Positions 29,428 to 38,555 of a stretch of DNA of 64,000 bases are shown here, piece by piece. How positions within the stretch are numbered: the stretch's first letter is position 1; each line of letters begins with the position of its first letter. A program made the position numbers and the translations under genes. Location: the NCBI GenBank assembly GCA_035565775.1, contig DATMRW010000021.1, forward strand, positions 868,001-932,000, written 5' to 3'. Under the pieces are notes generated by a model, which did not search any database, had not been told where the DNA came from, and worked only from the letters and a program-made list of their open reading frames with translations. The DNA is from PRO6 sp035565775. GTDB lineage: Bacteria; Pseudomonadota; Alphaproteobacteria; Rhizobiales; Xanthobacteraceae.

Positions 29428-29699
29428 CGTCGGCCATCAATCCATATTTCCCAGGAATGTCGGACAGCGCGGCGGCTGCGGATGAAGCGGCATATCAGTT
29501 TCTTTTTGCGGCATGAGCGAGGCAATAACGCACGCGTGCGAATTCTCACTGCCTATGATTTGGGAGACAGGCCTGCGACGCGCCCGTTCCGGCCAGTGTA
29601 AAAAACCAGCGGGATTCGCGCTACGGATTTGTTGCCGCACCGGGGCAAAATGTGTCGCCGCCCGGCCGGGCCCGCCGGCCGCCCCGAAGGCCGCGAAAA

Positions 29700-30218
29700 C
29701 TAGCTTTGGGCGCTTTCGCCCGCCCCGCGCGGCCGCGCGCTTGCCGCCGCCCGGGCGGAGACCTTGGTTTTGGCGAGCAGCCGCATCAACTCGCGGACGT
29801 CCTTGTCGCTGAGTTCGCCAAATATGTCCGCAATCCAGAGCTCGTGCTCGGCAGCCATTTTGCGGAATTCGGCCCGGCCGGTCCTGGTCAGGCGGATCAT
29901 TTGCACGCGGCGGTCGGTCTCCGAGGTCCGCCGGTCGATAAAGCCGGCCTCGACCAGCCGCTCGACGAGCCCGGTGACATTGCCGTTCGAGACCATCATC
30001 CGCTTGGAGACGTCGGACAGCGTCATGCCGTCCGGCACCTTGTCGAGCTGGGCCATCAGGTCGAAGCGCGGCATGGTGACGTCGAACCGCTCGCGCAGGC
30101 GGCGGCGGATCTCGCCCTCGATCAGGTTGGTGCAGGTCAGAAGCCGCAGCCACAGGCGCAGTTCGTCGCCGTGGTCCTCGGGCAGCTCCGCCACTTTGGT
30201 CTCTGAATCGAGAATCAT
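29700..30218 (-). CDS. MarR family transcriptional regulator
   Basis: A 172-residue winged-helix regulator. Core features: TMPRFDLMAQLDKVPDGMTLSDVSK, the recognition region SNGNVTGLVERLVEAGFIDR and the wing SETDRRVQMIRLTRTGR. The C-terminal 20 residues are Ala/Arg-rich. It starts 82 bp after the end of the monooxygenase-OYE fusion on the same strand and may be in its operon. A TTTTAG/CTAAAA palindrome before that enzyme gene is the best candidate for its operator. MarR proteins of aromatic-CoA pathways usually repress and are released by a CoA thioester. Confidence 0.88.
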   Translation of the reverse strand: MILDSETKVAELPEDHGDELRLWLRLLTCTNLIEGEIRRRLRERFDVTMPRFDLMAQLDKVPDGMTLSDVSKRMMVSNGNVTGLVERLVEAGFIDRRTSETDRRVQMIRLTRTGRAEFRKMAAEHELWIADIFGELSDKDVRELMRLLAKTKVSARAAASARPRGAGESAQS

Positions 30219-30300
30219 GCCAGCATCCTACCGGAGTGGATTCGACATTTTCTACCCGCGCCCCGGCGGCAACGAGCAGGCGCGGCGCGGTCGCCGCGGA

Positions 30301-32682
30301 CTATGCCACACCGCGGACGTCGCGGCGATCTTGCGCGGAAGCCACGGCCTGCGACGGCTGCGGCCGCAACGTCGCCCGCGTCGTCGGCCGGCCGCGGATT
30401 TTCAGCTCGGTCAATTCCTCGCGCTCGCGGGCGCTGTTGCGGTCGATCTGCTCCTTTCCGGGCAGGTATTGCGGCGGGCAGAACAGGCCGCCGACGCCAT
30501 ACCAGGCCGCCGCCTTGAGCGTGAAGGCGGGATCGATCAGATGCGGCCGGGCGAGCGCGACGAGATCGGCGCGCCCGGCCGCGAGAATGGTGTTGATCTG
30601 ATCGGCGCTGGTGATGTTGCCGACGCACATGGTCGCGACGCGAGCCTCGTTGCGGATCTGATCGGCGAACGGCGTCTGAAACATCCGGCCATAAAGCGGC
30701 CGGGCATTGCGGGTGGTCTGCCCGGTCGAGACATCGACGAGATCGACGCCGGCTTCGGCGAAGGCGCGGGCGACGTGCACCGCATCGTCCCCGGTGAGGC
30801 CGCCCTCCTCCCAGTCGGTCGCGGAAATGCGGACCGACATCGGCTTGTGCGCGGGCCACGCTGCGCGCAACGCCTCGAACACTTCCAGCGGAAAGCGCAG
30901 GCGGTTGTCCAGCGCGCCGCCATAACCGTCGCCGCGCTGATTGGTCAGCGGCGAGATGAAGCTCGCAAGCAGATAGCCGTGGGCGCAATGCAGTTCGAGC
31001 ATGTCGAAGCCGCAGCGCTCGCCGCGCAGGGCGGCCGCCACGAACTGCGCCTTGATCGCATCCATCTCGGCGCGACCGAGCTCGTGCGGCACCTGGCTGT
31101 CGGGGTAGTACGGCAGCGGCGACGCCGACACCACCGGCCACGCCCCCTCCTCCAGCGGCCGGTCGATCCCTTCCCACATCAGCCGGGTCGCGCCCTTGCG
31201 GCCGGCATGGCCGAGCTGCAGCGCGAATTTCGCGGCCGAATGGCCGTGGACGAACTCGACGATCCTGGTCCATGCCGCTTCCTGCACGTCGTTCCACAGA
31301 CCCGCGCAGCCGGGCGTGATCCGCGCCTCCGGCGCCACGCAGGTCATTTCCGTGAACATCAGTCCGGCGCCGCCGACCGCGCGCGAGCCGTAGTGCATCA
31401 GGTGGAAATCGCCGGGCAGCCCGTCCTGCGCCGAATACATGCACATCGGCGACATCACCACGCGGTTGCCGACGGTCATCTCGCGCAGCCGCAGCGGCTG
31501 AAACATCGGCGGCACCGGCCGCTCGATGTCGGCGTCGAAGCCTTCGGCCCGGACCTGCCGCGCAAAATTCCGGTCGACCTCGGCGACGAAATTTGGCGCC
31601 CGCAGCGCCAGATTGTCGTAGGTGATTGCCTTCGAGCGGGTCATCACGCCAAAGGCGAACTGCACCGGATCGAACCGCCAGAACCGGTCGACGTGCTCGA
31701 ACCACACCAGCGACACGTCGGCGGCGTGCTGGGTCTTTTCGACCTCCTCGCGGCGGCCGGCCTCATAGCGTGCGAGCGCCGCCTCGACGCTGTCCTCCCG
31801 CGCCATGGCGTCGGCGAGCGCGATGGCATCCTCCATCGCCAGCTTGGTGCCGGAGCCGATGGAGAAGTGCGCGGTCGCCTTGGCGTCGCCGAGCAGGACG
31901 AAGCGGCCCCTGACCCAGCGCCGGGTGCGGATCATCGGGAATCTGCGCCACATCGAGCGGTTGGTCAGCACCGGGTGGTCGCCGAGAAACCACGCAAAGA
32001 TCTTGCGCATCCGCTCGGCGGATTCGGCTTCCGACAGGCTGGTCAGCCCGGCTCTAGCAAAGGTGTCGGGATCGGTCTCAAAGATCCATGTCGAGTGGTC
32101 GGGCTCATATTGATAGGCATGGGCGATGAACGGCCCCCACTCTGTCTCCTGAAAGATGAAGGTGAAGGCATCGAGCGGCCTCGTCGAGCCCATCCAGGCG
32201 AAATGGTTGCTGCGCAGATCCTGCTCGGGCTGGAAATGATCGGCGAATTTTTCGCGGAAGCGGCTGTTGACGCCATCGGCGAGCAGCACGAGGTCGGCAT
32301 CGGCAACCTGCGCCTCGTCGAGAATGTCGGTCTCGAAGTGCAACTTCACGCCGAGCTCGCGCGCCCGCCCCTGCAGGATCAGCAGCAGCGCGCGGCGCGA
32401 GCAGCCGCAGAAGCCATTGCCGCCGATGCGGTGCTCCGTGCCCTGAAAATGGATCGCTATGTCGTCCCAATAGGAGAATGCCCGCATCATGCGGGCATAG
32501 CTTTCGGGGTCGCTGGTCGCAAAATTGTCGAGCGTGGCATCGGAAAACACGACGCCGAAGCCAAACGTGTCGTCGGCGCGGTTGCGTTCATAGACGCTCA
32601 CCTCCGCCGCGGGCCGCTGCTTCTTGAGCAGGATCGCGCTGTAGAGCCCGGCGGGTCCGCCGCCGATAATCGCGATCTTCAT
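30301..32682 (-). CDS. Monooxygenase-OYE fusion (anthraniloyl-CoA monooxygenase/reductase type)
   Basis: A 793-residue fusion. Residues 1-375 are an FAD aromatic hydroxylase: GGGPAGLYSAILLKK binds FAD at the N terminus, and GRFVLLGDAKATAHFSIGSGTKLAMEDA is the second FAD motif. Residues about 395-760 are an Old Yellow Enzyme domain binding FMN: MSPMCMYSAQDGLPGDFHLMHYGSRA, then LQLGHAGRKGAT, LHCAHGYLLASFISPLTNQR. The same two-domain plan is known in 2-aminobenzoyl-CoA monooxygenase/reductase of Azoarcus, which hydroxylates and dearomatises anthraniloyl-CoA; databases also use the name salicylyl-CoA 5-hydroxylase. No CoA ligase is adjacent. The ATG at 32682 begins the FAD motif at residue 7. Confidence 0.88.
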   Translation of the reverse strand: MKIAIIGGGPAGLYSAILLKKQRPAAEVSVYERNRADDTFGFGVVFSDATLDNFATSDPESYARMMRAFSYWDDIAIHFQGTEHRIGGNGFCGCSRRALLLILQGRARELGVKLHFETDILDEAQVADADLVLLADGVNSRFREKFADHFQPEQDLRSNHFAWMGSTRPLDAFTFIFQETEWGPFIAHAYQYEPDHSTWIFETDPDTFARAGLTSLSEAESAERMRKIFAWFLGDHPVLTNRSMWRRFPMIRTRRWVRGRFVLLGDAKATAHFSIGSGTKLAMEDAIALADAMAREDSVEAALARYEAGRREEVEKTQHAADVSLVWFEHVDRFWRFDPVQFAFGVMTRSKAITYDNLALRAPNFVAEVDRNFARQVRAEGFDADIERPVPPMFQPLRLREMTVGNRVVMSPMCMYSAQDGLPGDFHLMHYGSRAVGGAGLMFTEMTCVAPEARITPGCAGLWNDVQEAAWTRIVEFVHGHSAAKFALQLGHAGRKGATRLMWEGIDRPLEEGAWPVVSASPLPYYPDSQVPHELGRAEMDAIKAQFVAAALRGERCGFDMLELHCAHGYLLASFISPLTNQRGDGYGGALDNRLRFPLEVFEALRAAWPAHKPMSVRISATDWEEGGLTGDDAVHVARAFAEAGVDLVDVSTGQTTRNARPLYGRMFQTPFADQIRNEARVATMCVGNITSADQINTILAAGRADLVALARPHLIDPAFTLKAAAWYGVGGLFCPPQYLPGKEQIDRNSAREREELTELKIRGRPTTRATLRPQPSQAVASAQDRRDVRGVA

Positions 32683-32730
32683 GACAGTCTCCGTCGCAAG
32701 GGGAGTACAAGCGTCCGATCAGCGGAATTA

Positions 32731-32744
32731 TTTTAGACCTAAAA
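32731..32744. promoter_or_regulatory. TTTTAG-AC-CTAAAA inverted repeat, candidate MarR operator
   Basis: 6-bp arms TTTTAG and CTAAAA separated by 2 bp, located 49 bp before the monooxygenase-OYE start. Position and AT-rich symmetry match a MarR operator, and a MarR gene lies at the end of this transcription unit. Confidence 0.5.
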
Positions 32745-32802
32745 CATTTTTCCGGCAAGCGCCCCGGTACGCCATCCGTCGCGCGCAAGGCAGGGAGGGG
32801 AA

Positions 32803-33564
32803 CTAGCGTTCGGCCCCGGCCTGGTCGGCGCTGGCGATGCCGAGATAGGTCTCGATCACCCGGTCGTTGCGCGCCAGTTCGGCGGTCGGCCCTTCCAGCA
32901 CGAATTCGCCGGTCTCCATCACATAGCCGTAGTCGGCGATGCTCATGGCCGCGCGGGCGTTCTGCTCGACCAGCAGCACCGACACGCCGCGCTCGCGCAG
33001 GCCCGCGATCAGCCGGAAAATCTCCTTGATGATCAGCGGCGCAAGGCCAAGGCTCGGCTCATCCATCATCAGCAGCCTGGGCTTGGCCATCAAGGCCCGC
33101 CCCATCGCCAGCATCTGGCGCTCGCCGCCGGACAGCGTGCCGGCCTCCTGGCGCCGGCGCTCGCGCAGGCGCGGAAAGGCCTCGAAAATGTCCTCGAGCG
33201 AGGCATCGAGATCGCGCGCGCCCTGCCGCCAGCGGTCGAAGGCGCCGAGCCGCAGATTGTCCTCGACCGACATCGGCCCGAACAGCTCGCGCTTTTCCGG
33301 GATCAGACCGAGCCCGCGCCGGACCAGCGCCTCGACGCTCGGCGGCGCCTCAAAGCTCTCGCCGAAATAGGCGACGCTGCCGCGCGCCGGCAGAAGCCCC
33401 ATCAGCGCCGACAGCAGCGAGGTCTTGCCCGCGCCGTTGGCCCCGACGATGGTGACGACCTGCCCCTCGCGGATGTCGAGATTGACGCCGCGCACCGCCG
33501 CCATCTTGCCGTAGGAGACGGTGAGATCGCGGCACGACAGCAGCAGCGGCGATTGAGCGCTCAT
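32803..33564 (-). CDS. livF: Branched-chain-type ABC transporter ATPase (LivF)
   Basis: A 253-residue ATPase of the LivF type. Walker A GANGAGKT (41-48), signature LSGGERQMLAMGRALMAKP, Walker B LLMMDEPSLGLAP and the LivF-like LLVEQNARAAMSIADYGYVMETG. Its ATG overlaps the stop of the permease-ATPase fusion by 4 nt. It is the last gene of the transporter operon. Substrate is unknown; a position next to an aromatic-CoA enzyme suggests an aromatic or organic acid rather than an amino acid. Confidence 0.9.
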   Translation of the reverse strand: MSAQSPLLLSCRDLTVSYGKMAAVRGVNLDIREGQVVTIVGANGAGKTSLLSALMGLLPARGSVAYFGESFEAPPSVEALVRRGLGLIPEKRELFGPMSVEDNLRLGAFDRWRQGARDLDASLEDIFEAFPRLRERRRQEAGTLSGGERQMLAMGRALMAKPRLLMMDEPSLGLAPLIIKEIFRLIAGLRERGVSVLLVEQNARAAMSIADYGYVMETGEFVLEGPTAELARNDRVIETYLGIASADQAGAER

Positions 33565-35327
33565 TCGGCGCCTCCGAGATAGGCTTCGAGCACGCGCGGG
33601 TTGTTCTGCACCTCTCGCGGCGTGCCCTCGGCGATGATCGCGCCGAATTCCATCACGACGACGCGGTCGGCGAGCTTCATGACAAAATCCATGTCGTGTT
33701 CGACGAGCAGGATGGCGATGCCCTGCGCCCGCAATTCGCGCAGCAGTTCGGCCAGCTTCTGTTTCTCGAGGAAACGCAGGCCGGCGGCCGGCTCGTCGAG
33801 CAGCAGCACTTGCGGGTCGAGCGAAAGCGCACGGGCGATTTCGAGAATGCGCTGCTGGCCGAGCGCGAGCGAGCCTGCCTCGTTCCAGAGATGCTCGCCG
33901 AGCCCGACGCGCTCGAGCTGGCGCTTCGCCTCCGCCAGAAGCTGCGCCTCCTCGCCCCGGTCGAGCCGCAGCAGAGCCGAGAACAGGCCCTTGCGGCCGC
34001 GGCGGTGGGCGCCAATGGCGACATTCTCGATCACCGTCATGTCCGGCAGAAGGCGGACATGCTGGAACGTCCGGCCGATGCCGAGCGCCGCGACACCGCG
34101 CGGCGTCAAATTCTTGATCGGCTGGCCGCGGAACACGAACTCGCCGGCGTCCGGCGCGGTGACGCCCGTGGCGAGGTTGAAAAAGGTGCTCTTGCCCGCG
34201 CCGTTCGGGCCGATCAGCGCCAAAATCTCCCCGGCATGCAGGTCGAGGCTGACGTCGCGGTTGGCCCGGACGCCGCCGAACGCCTTGCTGGCATTGGTGG
34301 CGCGGAACACGAGTTCGCCGTTTGCCGCCCCGGTGCGCCTCGTCAGCTCGGCGGCGGACGCGGAGAGCTTTTGCGGGCGCGTGGTCCAGCCGAGGCGCCG
34401 CTGGATCGCGGCGACGAGCCCTTCCGGCGCAACGTGGAACAGGACGATGATGATGATGCCGAAGGCGACCGTCTCGAAATTGCCGGTCTTGCCGATCAGC
34501 GCCGGCAGATAGTCCTGCAACACCTGCTTGAGCGAGGTGATGAGGCCGGCGCCGACGATCGCGCCCCAGATGCTGGCCGCGCCGCCGATCACCGCCATGA
34601 ACAGGTATTCGATGCCCTGGTTGAGCGAGAACGCGGCGGGGCTGACGAAGCGCTGGAAATGGGCATAGAGCCAGCCGGTGATCGCCGCCATCACGCAGGC
34701 GATGACGAAGATCTGCACCTTGGCCTTGATGGTGTCGACGCCCATCGACTCGGCCATCAGCACGCCGCCGCGCAGGGCGCGGATCGCCCGGCCGGTGCGG
34801 CTGTTGAGAATGTTGGCGACGCCCCACATGAAGGCGAGCAGCACGGCCCAGACCAGCACGTAGCTCTGCCCCGCGGTGTGCAGCTCAAAGCCGAAGATCT
34901 TCAGCCGCGGCAGGTCGGACAGGCCGGTCATGCCGCCGATGAAGTTGGAGCCGCCAAAGACGAAATACATCGCGACGCCGAAGGCGATGGTCGCGAGCGG
35001 CAGATAGTGCCCGGACAACCGCACCGTGATCTGCGCCCCGAACCATGCGCCGACGACAACGACGGCGACGATCAGCGGCAGCGTCTGCCACGGCGACAGC
35101 CCGGCGCGCAGGGTAAACCAGGCCGAGATATAGGCGCCGATGCCGACATAGGCGGCCTGGCCGAAGGATGACAGCCCGCCCTTGCCGGTGAGCAGCACGA
35201 GGCTGAGCGCCACGATCGACGACAGCCCGATATAGGTCAGGATCGTCAGCGCGTATTCGGACAGCACAAACGGCGCCAGCGCGATTGCGGCCACCGCGAT
35301 GAAGGGCAGGATACGGCGCACGCTCAC
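33561..35327 (-). CDS. Fused ABC permease-ATPase (LivM-LivG)
   Basis: A 588-residue fusion of two transporter parts that are usually separate. Residues 1-310 are a LivM-type permease with about nine helices (LTGKGGLSSFGQAAYVGIGAY; then RSISM-class loop as RALRGGVLMAESMGVD). Residues 335-588 are a LivG-type ATPase: Walker A GPNGAGKS at 373-380, Walker B VLLLDEPAAGL, and HDMDFVMKLADRVVVME. The signature reads LALGQQRILEIARAL, where LSGGQ or LPYG is more usual. The stop overlaps livF and the start overlaps the LivH gene, so the operon is tightly coupled. Confidence 0.9.
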   Translation of the reverse strand: MSVRRILPFIAVAAIALAPFVLSEYALTILTYIGLSSIVALSLVLLTGKGGLSSFGQAAYVGIGAYISAWFTLRAGLSPWQTLPLIVAVVVVGAWFGAQITVRLSGHYLPLATIAFGVAMYFVFGGSNFIGGMTGLSDLPRLKIFGFELHTAGQSYVLVWAVLLAFMWGVANILNSRTGRAIRALRGGVLMAESMGVDTIKAKVQIFVIACVMAAITGWLYAHFQRFVSPAAFSLNQGIEYLFMAVIGGAASIWGAIVGAGLITSLKQVLQDYLPALIGKTGNFETVAFGIIIIVLFHVAPEGLVAAIQRRLGWTTRPQKLSASAAELTRRTGAANGELVFRATNASKAFGGVRANRDVSLDLHAGEILALIGPNGAGKSTFFNLATGVTAPDAGEFVFRGQPIKNLTPRGVAALGIGRTFQHVRLLPDMTVIENVAIGAHRRGRKGLFSALLRLDRGEEAQLLAEAKRQLERVGLGEHLWNEAGSLALGQQRILEIARALSLDPQVLLLDEPAAGLRFLEKQKLAELLRELRAQGIAILLVEHDMDFVMKLADRVVVMEFGAIIAEGTPREVQNNPRVLEAYLGGAE

Positions 35328-36361
35328 TCCTCATCCTCCATGCGGAAGGTGGCGAGCGAGCGCCAGAACAGGATCGGAATGATCAGCGAAAAGACGATCG
35401 CCTCCTTGAAGGCGCTGGCGAAAAACGCCGCAAAGCTCTCCATCACGCCGAGGCTGAGCGCGCCGACGGCGGCGAGCGGATAGCTCGCAAGGCCGCCCAT
35501 GATTGCGGCGACAAAGCCCTTGAGGCCGAGCAGGAAGCCGGTGTCATAGTAAATCATCGTCACCGAGGAGGCGAGGACGCCGGAAATCGCCCCGATGATC
35601 GCGGCGAGCAGGAACGCCGTGCTGCCGGCCATCGCCGAGGAGACGCCCATCAGCCTCGCGCCGGTCGGGTTGATCGCCGCCGCGCGCAGCGCCTTGCCGT
35701 ACAGCGTGCGCTCCGACAGCACATAGAGCGCCGCGACGACGACCGCCGACACGGCATAGATCACCAGCGACTGGGCGGCGATCGGCACGCCGCCGATGGT
35801 CAGCTTCCAGGCCACCAGCGGCTCGGTGCGGGCGCCGTCGGGACCGAACACGAACAGGCCGAGCTCGACCAGCACGAGATGCAGCGCCACCGACACGATG
35901 AGGAGGACGAGGACCGAGGCGCGGGCGATCGGCTGATAGACGAGGCGGTAGAGCAGCGGCCCCATCGCCGCGACCATGATTATCGCGATCACAGCATAGA
36001 CGATTGCCGGCAGCGCGACCTTGCTCGCGCCGTAGGTGAGCGCGGCGGCAAGCAGCGGCAGCACTGCTGCGCGAAGCGCCCCGGCCAGCGCCGCCCGGGC
36101 CTCACCCCGCCAGAGGCCGCGCGCGCCCTCGACCGCGAGCATGACCGCCACCAGCAGCAGCAGGATATAGATCGTGCCGGGCGTCTTGTGCTCGATCAGC
36201 AGCGCATAGGTCAGCGCGGCAAAGGAGACGAATTCGCCCTGCGGGATCAGGATCACGCGGGTCAGCGCGAAAACGAGAGTGATGGCCAGCGCGAGCAGCG
36301 TATACAGCGCGCCGCTGGCAAGTCCGTCCTGAAACAGGAAACCGGCGATATAGGCGCTCAC
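35324..36361 (-). CDS. livH: Branched-chain-type ABC transporter permease (LivH), long form
   Basis: A permease of about 345 residues, longer than the usual 290-300. The extra length is between the second helix and GPLLYRLVYQPIARASVLVLL, an Ala/Leu-rich stretch at about 65-115 that adds one or two helices. Conserved parts include GLASGALYTLLALAITLVF, LTRVILIPQGEFVSFAAL and the cytoplasmic loop LRAAAINPTGARLMGVSS. The GTG at 36361 is preferred, with GGGG 7 nt upstream, over the TTG two codons earlier. First gene of the permease-ATPase set; the binding protein is encoded divergently. Confidence 0.88.
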   Translation of the reverse strand: MSAYIAGFLFQDGLASGALYTLLALAITLVFALTRVILIPQGEFVSFAALTYALLIEHKTPGTIYILLLLVAVMLAVEGARGLWRGEARAALAGALRAAVLPLLAAALTYGASKVALPAIVYAVIAIIMVAAMGPLLYRLVYQPIARASVLVLLIVSVALHLVLVELGLFVFGPDGARTEPLVAWKLTIGGVPIAAQSLVIYAVSAVVVAALYVLSERTLYGKALRAAAINPTGARLMGVSSAMAGSTAFLLAAIIGAISGVLASSVTMIYYDTGFLLGLKGFVAAIMGGLASYPLAAVGALSLGVMESFAAFFASAFKEAIVFSLIIPILFWRSLATFRMEDEE

Positions 36362-36682
36362 GGGCAACCCCAGCCGCCAAGCTGCGGCAGCGCCTCATCC
36401 CAAGCTCGCCTGCGCCCCATCACGCGCCCCATGACACCCCCACTCCAGCAATCGGCAGCGACCATGTTTTGGCTTAAAGCGCAAGTCGTGCCCGGCCGCA
36501 AAGCAAAAAACCATACCGACGAATTGCCGCCGAACGGATATTTTATGTATATAACGCTGAACAGACGGCAGGCCGCCATCGCTGGCCCGGCAGTCGGAAC
36601 GTCACCAGACCCCGTGGTGCTGCATCGCGGGACGAAGCCTTTCACCGGAACAAGCCGTTCATCGGAAACAGGGGGTAATCGC
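36362..36682. other. Divergent promoter region of the first Liv-type transporter
   Basis: 321 bp without a gene between the permease and binding-protein genes. The middle is more AT-rich than its surroundings (AACGGATATTTTATGTATAT around 36533-36552). A possible sigma-70 promoter TTGCCG (36524-36529), 18-bp spacer, TATATA (36548-36553) points to the binding-protein gene. I see no clear operator. Confidence 0.35.
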
Positions 36683-37831
36683 ATGATCAGGGTTTTTGCG
36701 CTCGCAGCGTCGGTCGCCATCGCGACTGGCATCGGGCTGTCGCCGGCCAGCGCACAGATGAAGGTTGGCCTGATCACCTCATCGACCGGCCCGATCGCCG
36801 TGGTCGGCGTGCCGCAGAAGAACACCGCCGCCCTGCTGCCGAAGAAGATCGGCGATGTCAGTGTCGACTACATCGTGCTCGATGATGGCTCCGACCCGAC
36901 CCAGACCGCGCAGGCGGTCAAAAAGCTGCTCACCGACAATGTCGACGCCATCATCGGCCCCTCCGGCTCGCCGAACGCCGTCGGCGTGATCGGCTTCATG
37001 GCGGAAAGCGGCACGCCGCTGCTCGCCCCGGTCGGCACCGCCGCCGTGGTGCTACCGATGGACGACAAGAAGAAGTGGGTGTTCAAGACCACGCAGAACG
37101 ACGACATCATCGCCCAGGCGCTGGTCGACTACCTGAACAAGTCTGGCCTCAAGACCGTGGGCATGATCGCCGTCAACGACCCCTACGGCGAGAACTGGGT
37201 CAAGACCTTCTCGGCGCTGGCGGAAAAGGGCGGCCTCAAGGTCACCGGCGTCGAGCGCTATCAGCGTGTCGATACCTCGGTGATGGCGCAGTCGCTCAAG
37301 CTGCTGTCGCAGAGCCCCGACGCCATTCTGGTGGCGGCGGCCGGCGCCTCGACCATCCTGCCGCACACCACACTGGTCGATCAGGGCTACAAGGGCAAGA
37401 TTCTGCAGACGCATGGCGCTGCCGCTCCGGACTTCCTCAAGCATGGCGGCAAGAAGGTCGAAGGCACCATTCTCGCGGCCAGCCTGATGCTCGTCCTCGA
37501 CGAGATCGCGGACAGCAACCCGGCCAAGAAGGTCGCGAGCGACTACATCGCCGCCTACAAGAAGCTCTACAACGAGATCCCGGCGACCTTCGGCGCCAAC
37601 GTCTATGACGCGGGCCTGCTGCTGCAGGCTGCCGTTCCCGCCGCCGCCAAGGCCGGCAAGCCGGGCACGCCGGAATTCCGCAAGGCGCTGCGCGACGCGC
37701 TCGAGCAGACCAAGGAACTGGTCGGCACCCAGGGGGTCTACAACATGACCGCTGCCGATCACTCCGGCTTCGACGAGCGCGGCCGCGTCATGATCACCGT
37801 CAAGGACGGCACCTGGAAGCTGCTGAAGTAA
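36683..37831 (+). CDS. ABC transporter substrate-binding protein (LivJ/peripla_BP_6 family)
   Basis: A 382-residue periplasmic protein. The signal peptide ends at LSPASAQ (about residue 24). The mature part begins MKVGLITSSTGPIAVVGVPQKNT and has the type I fold of the Leu/Ile/Val-binding family (IIGPSGSPNAVGVIGF; VAVNDPYGENWV-like AVNDPYGENW). Ligand unknown. It is divergent from the livH/fusion/livF set at 32.8-36.4 kb and surely supplies its substrate. AGGGGG precedes the ATG by 7 nt, and a strong terminator follows. Confidence 0.9.
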   Translation: MIRVFALAASVAIATGIGLSPASAQMKVGLITSSTGPIAVVGVPQKNTAALLPKKIGDVSVDYIVLDDGSDPTQTAQAVKKLLTDNVDAIIGPSGSPNAVGVIGFMAESGTPLLAPVGTAAVVLPMDDKKKWVFKTTQNDDIIAQALVDYLNKSGLKTVGMIAVNDPYGENWVKTFSALAEKGGLKVTGVERYQRVDTSVMAQSLKLLSQSPDAILVAAAGASTILPHTTLVDQGYKGKILQTHGAAAPDFLKHGGKKVEGTILAASLMLVLDEIADSNPAKKVASDYIAAYKKLYNEIPATFGANVYDAGLLLQAAVPAAAKAGKPGTPEFRKALRDALEQTKELVGTQGVYNMTAADHSGFDERGRVMITVKDGTWKLLK

Positions 37832-37860
37832 GCCTCTTCCCGGCCGACGCCGAAGCAAAA

Positions 37861-37895
37861 ACGCCCCCGGAAATTTTCCGGGGGCGTTTTCTTTT
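37861..37895. terminator. Bidirectional terminator
   Basis: Stem ACGCCCCCGGAA (37861-37872) / TTCCGGGGGCGT (37876-37887), then TTTTCTTTTGG; an A-rich run (GCAAAAACG) on the other side gives a T tail for the minus strand. It lies between the binding protein and the convergent alkB gene. Confidence 0.88.
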
Positions 37896-37913
37896 GGGCA
37901 ACGCGAAGAAGCG

Positions 37914-38555
37914 CTAGCGGGTCTGGCGAAACGTCAGGTTGATCCGCTGCCGCCCGAGCAGATGATGCTCGCCATCCTTGAGCGGCGCGACGCCGTGATA
38001 GGCAAGCCGCGACGGCCCGCCCCACACCACCACATCGCCATGGTCGAGCCGGAGCCGCTTCGTCTTGTCGCTGCGCTGCAGGCCGCCGAACAGGAACACC
38101 GCCGGCAAGCCGAGCGACACCGAAACGATCGGCGCACCGAAATCGAGTTCATCCTTGTCCTGATGCAGCGACATTTTTGCTCCCGGCTCGTAGCGGTTGA
38201 TCAGGCAGGCATCGGGCGCAAAGCGCGCATAGCCCGCGCGCGCGGCAGCCTCGTCGGCGAGTTGCAAAAACACCTCCGGCATGGCCGGCCACGGTCTGCC
38301 GCTGTCGGGATCGTTCCGCTGATAGCGATAGCCGCTGCGATCGGTGACCCAGCCGACATCGCCGCAATTGGTCATCGCCACCGACATTACAAAACCGCCG
38401 GGCGTCGTCTGATGACGGAAGGGCGCAGCGGCGACGATTTTTTCGATTCCCGCAACCAGCGCCGCCTCGCGCGGCAGGGCAAAGCCGCCGAGCCACATCG
38501 CGCCATCGGCAATCGTCATCTCATGCGGTTCGGAAGCAAACAGATCGCGCATCAT
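37914..38555 (-). CDS. alkB: AlkB-type DNA repair dioxygenase
   Basis: A 213-residue Fe(II)/2-oxoglutarate dioxygenase that removes alkyl lesions such as 1-methyladenine and 3-methylcytosine from nucleic acids. The metal ligands are H131 and D133 (SLHQDKDE) and H187 (LAYHGVAP); the 2-oxoglutarate arginines are R204 and R210 in RQRINLTFR. The nucleotide-recognition-lid side shows YRYQRNDPDSGRPWPAMP. Its tandem ATG start overlaps the stop of a second Fe(II)/2OG oxygenase gene, so the two are made from one transcript. Confidence 0.93.
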   Translation of the reverse strand: MMRDLFASEPHEMTIADGAMWLGGFALPREAALVAGIEKIVAAAPFRHQTTPGGFVMSVAMTNCGDVGWVTDRSGYRYQRNDPDSGRPWPAMPEVFLQLADEAAARAGYARFAPDACLINRYEPGAKMSLHQDKDELDFGAPIVSVSLGLPAVFLFGGLQRSDKTKRLRLDHGDVVVWGGPSRLAYHGVAPLKDGEHHLLGRQRINLTFRQTR

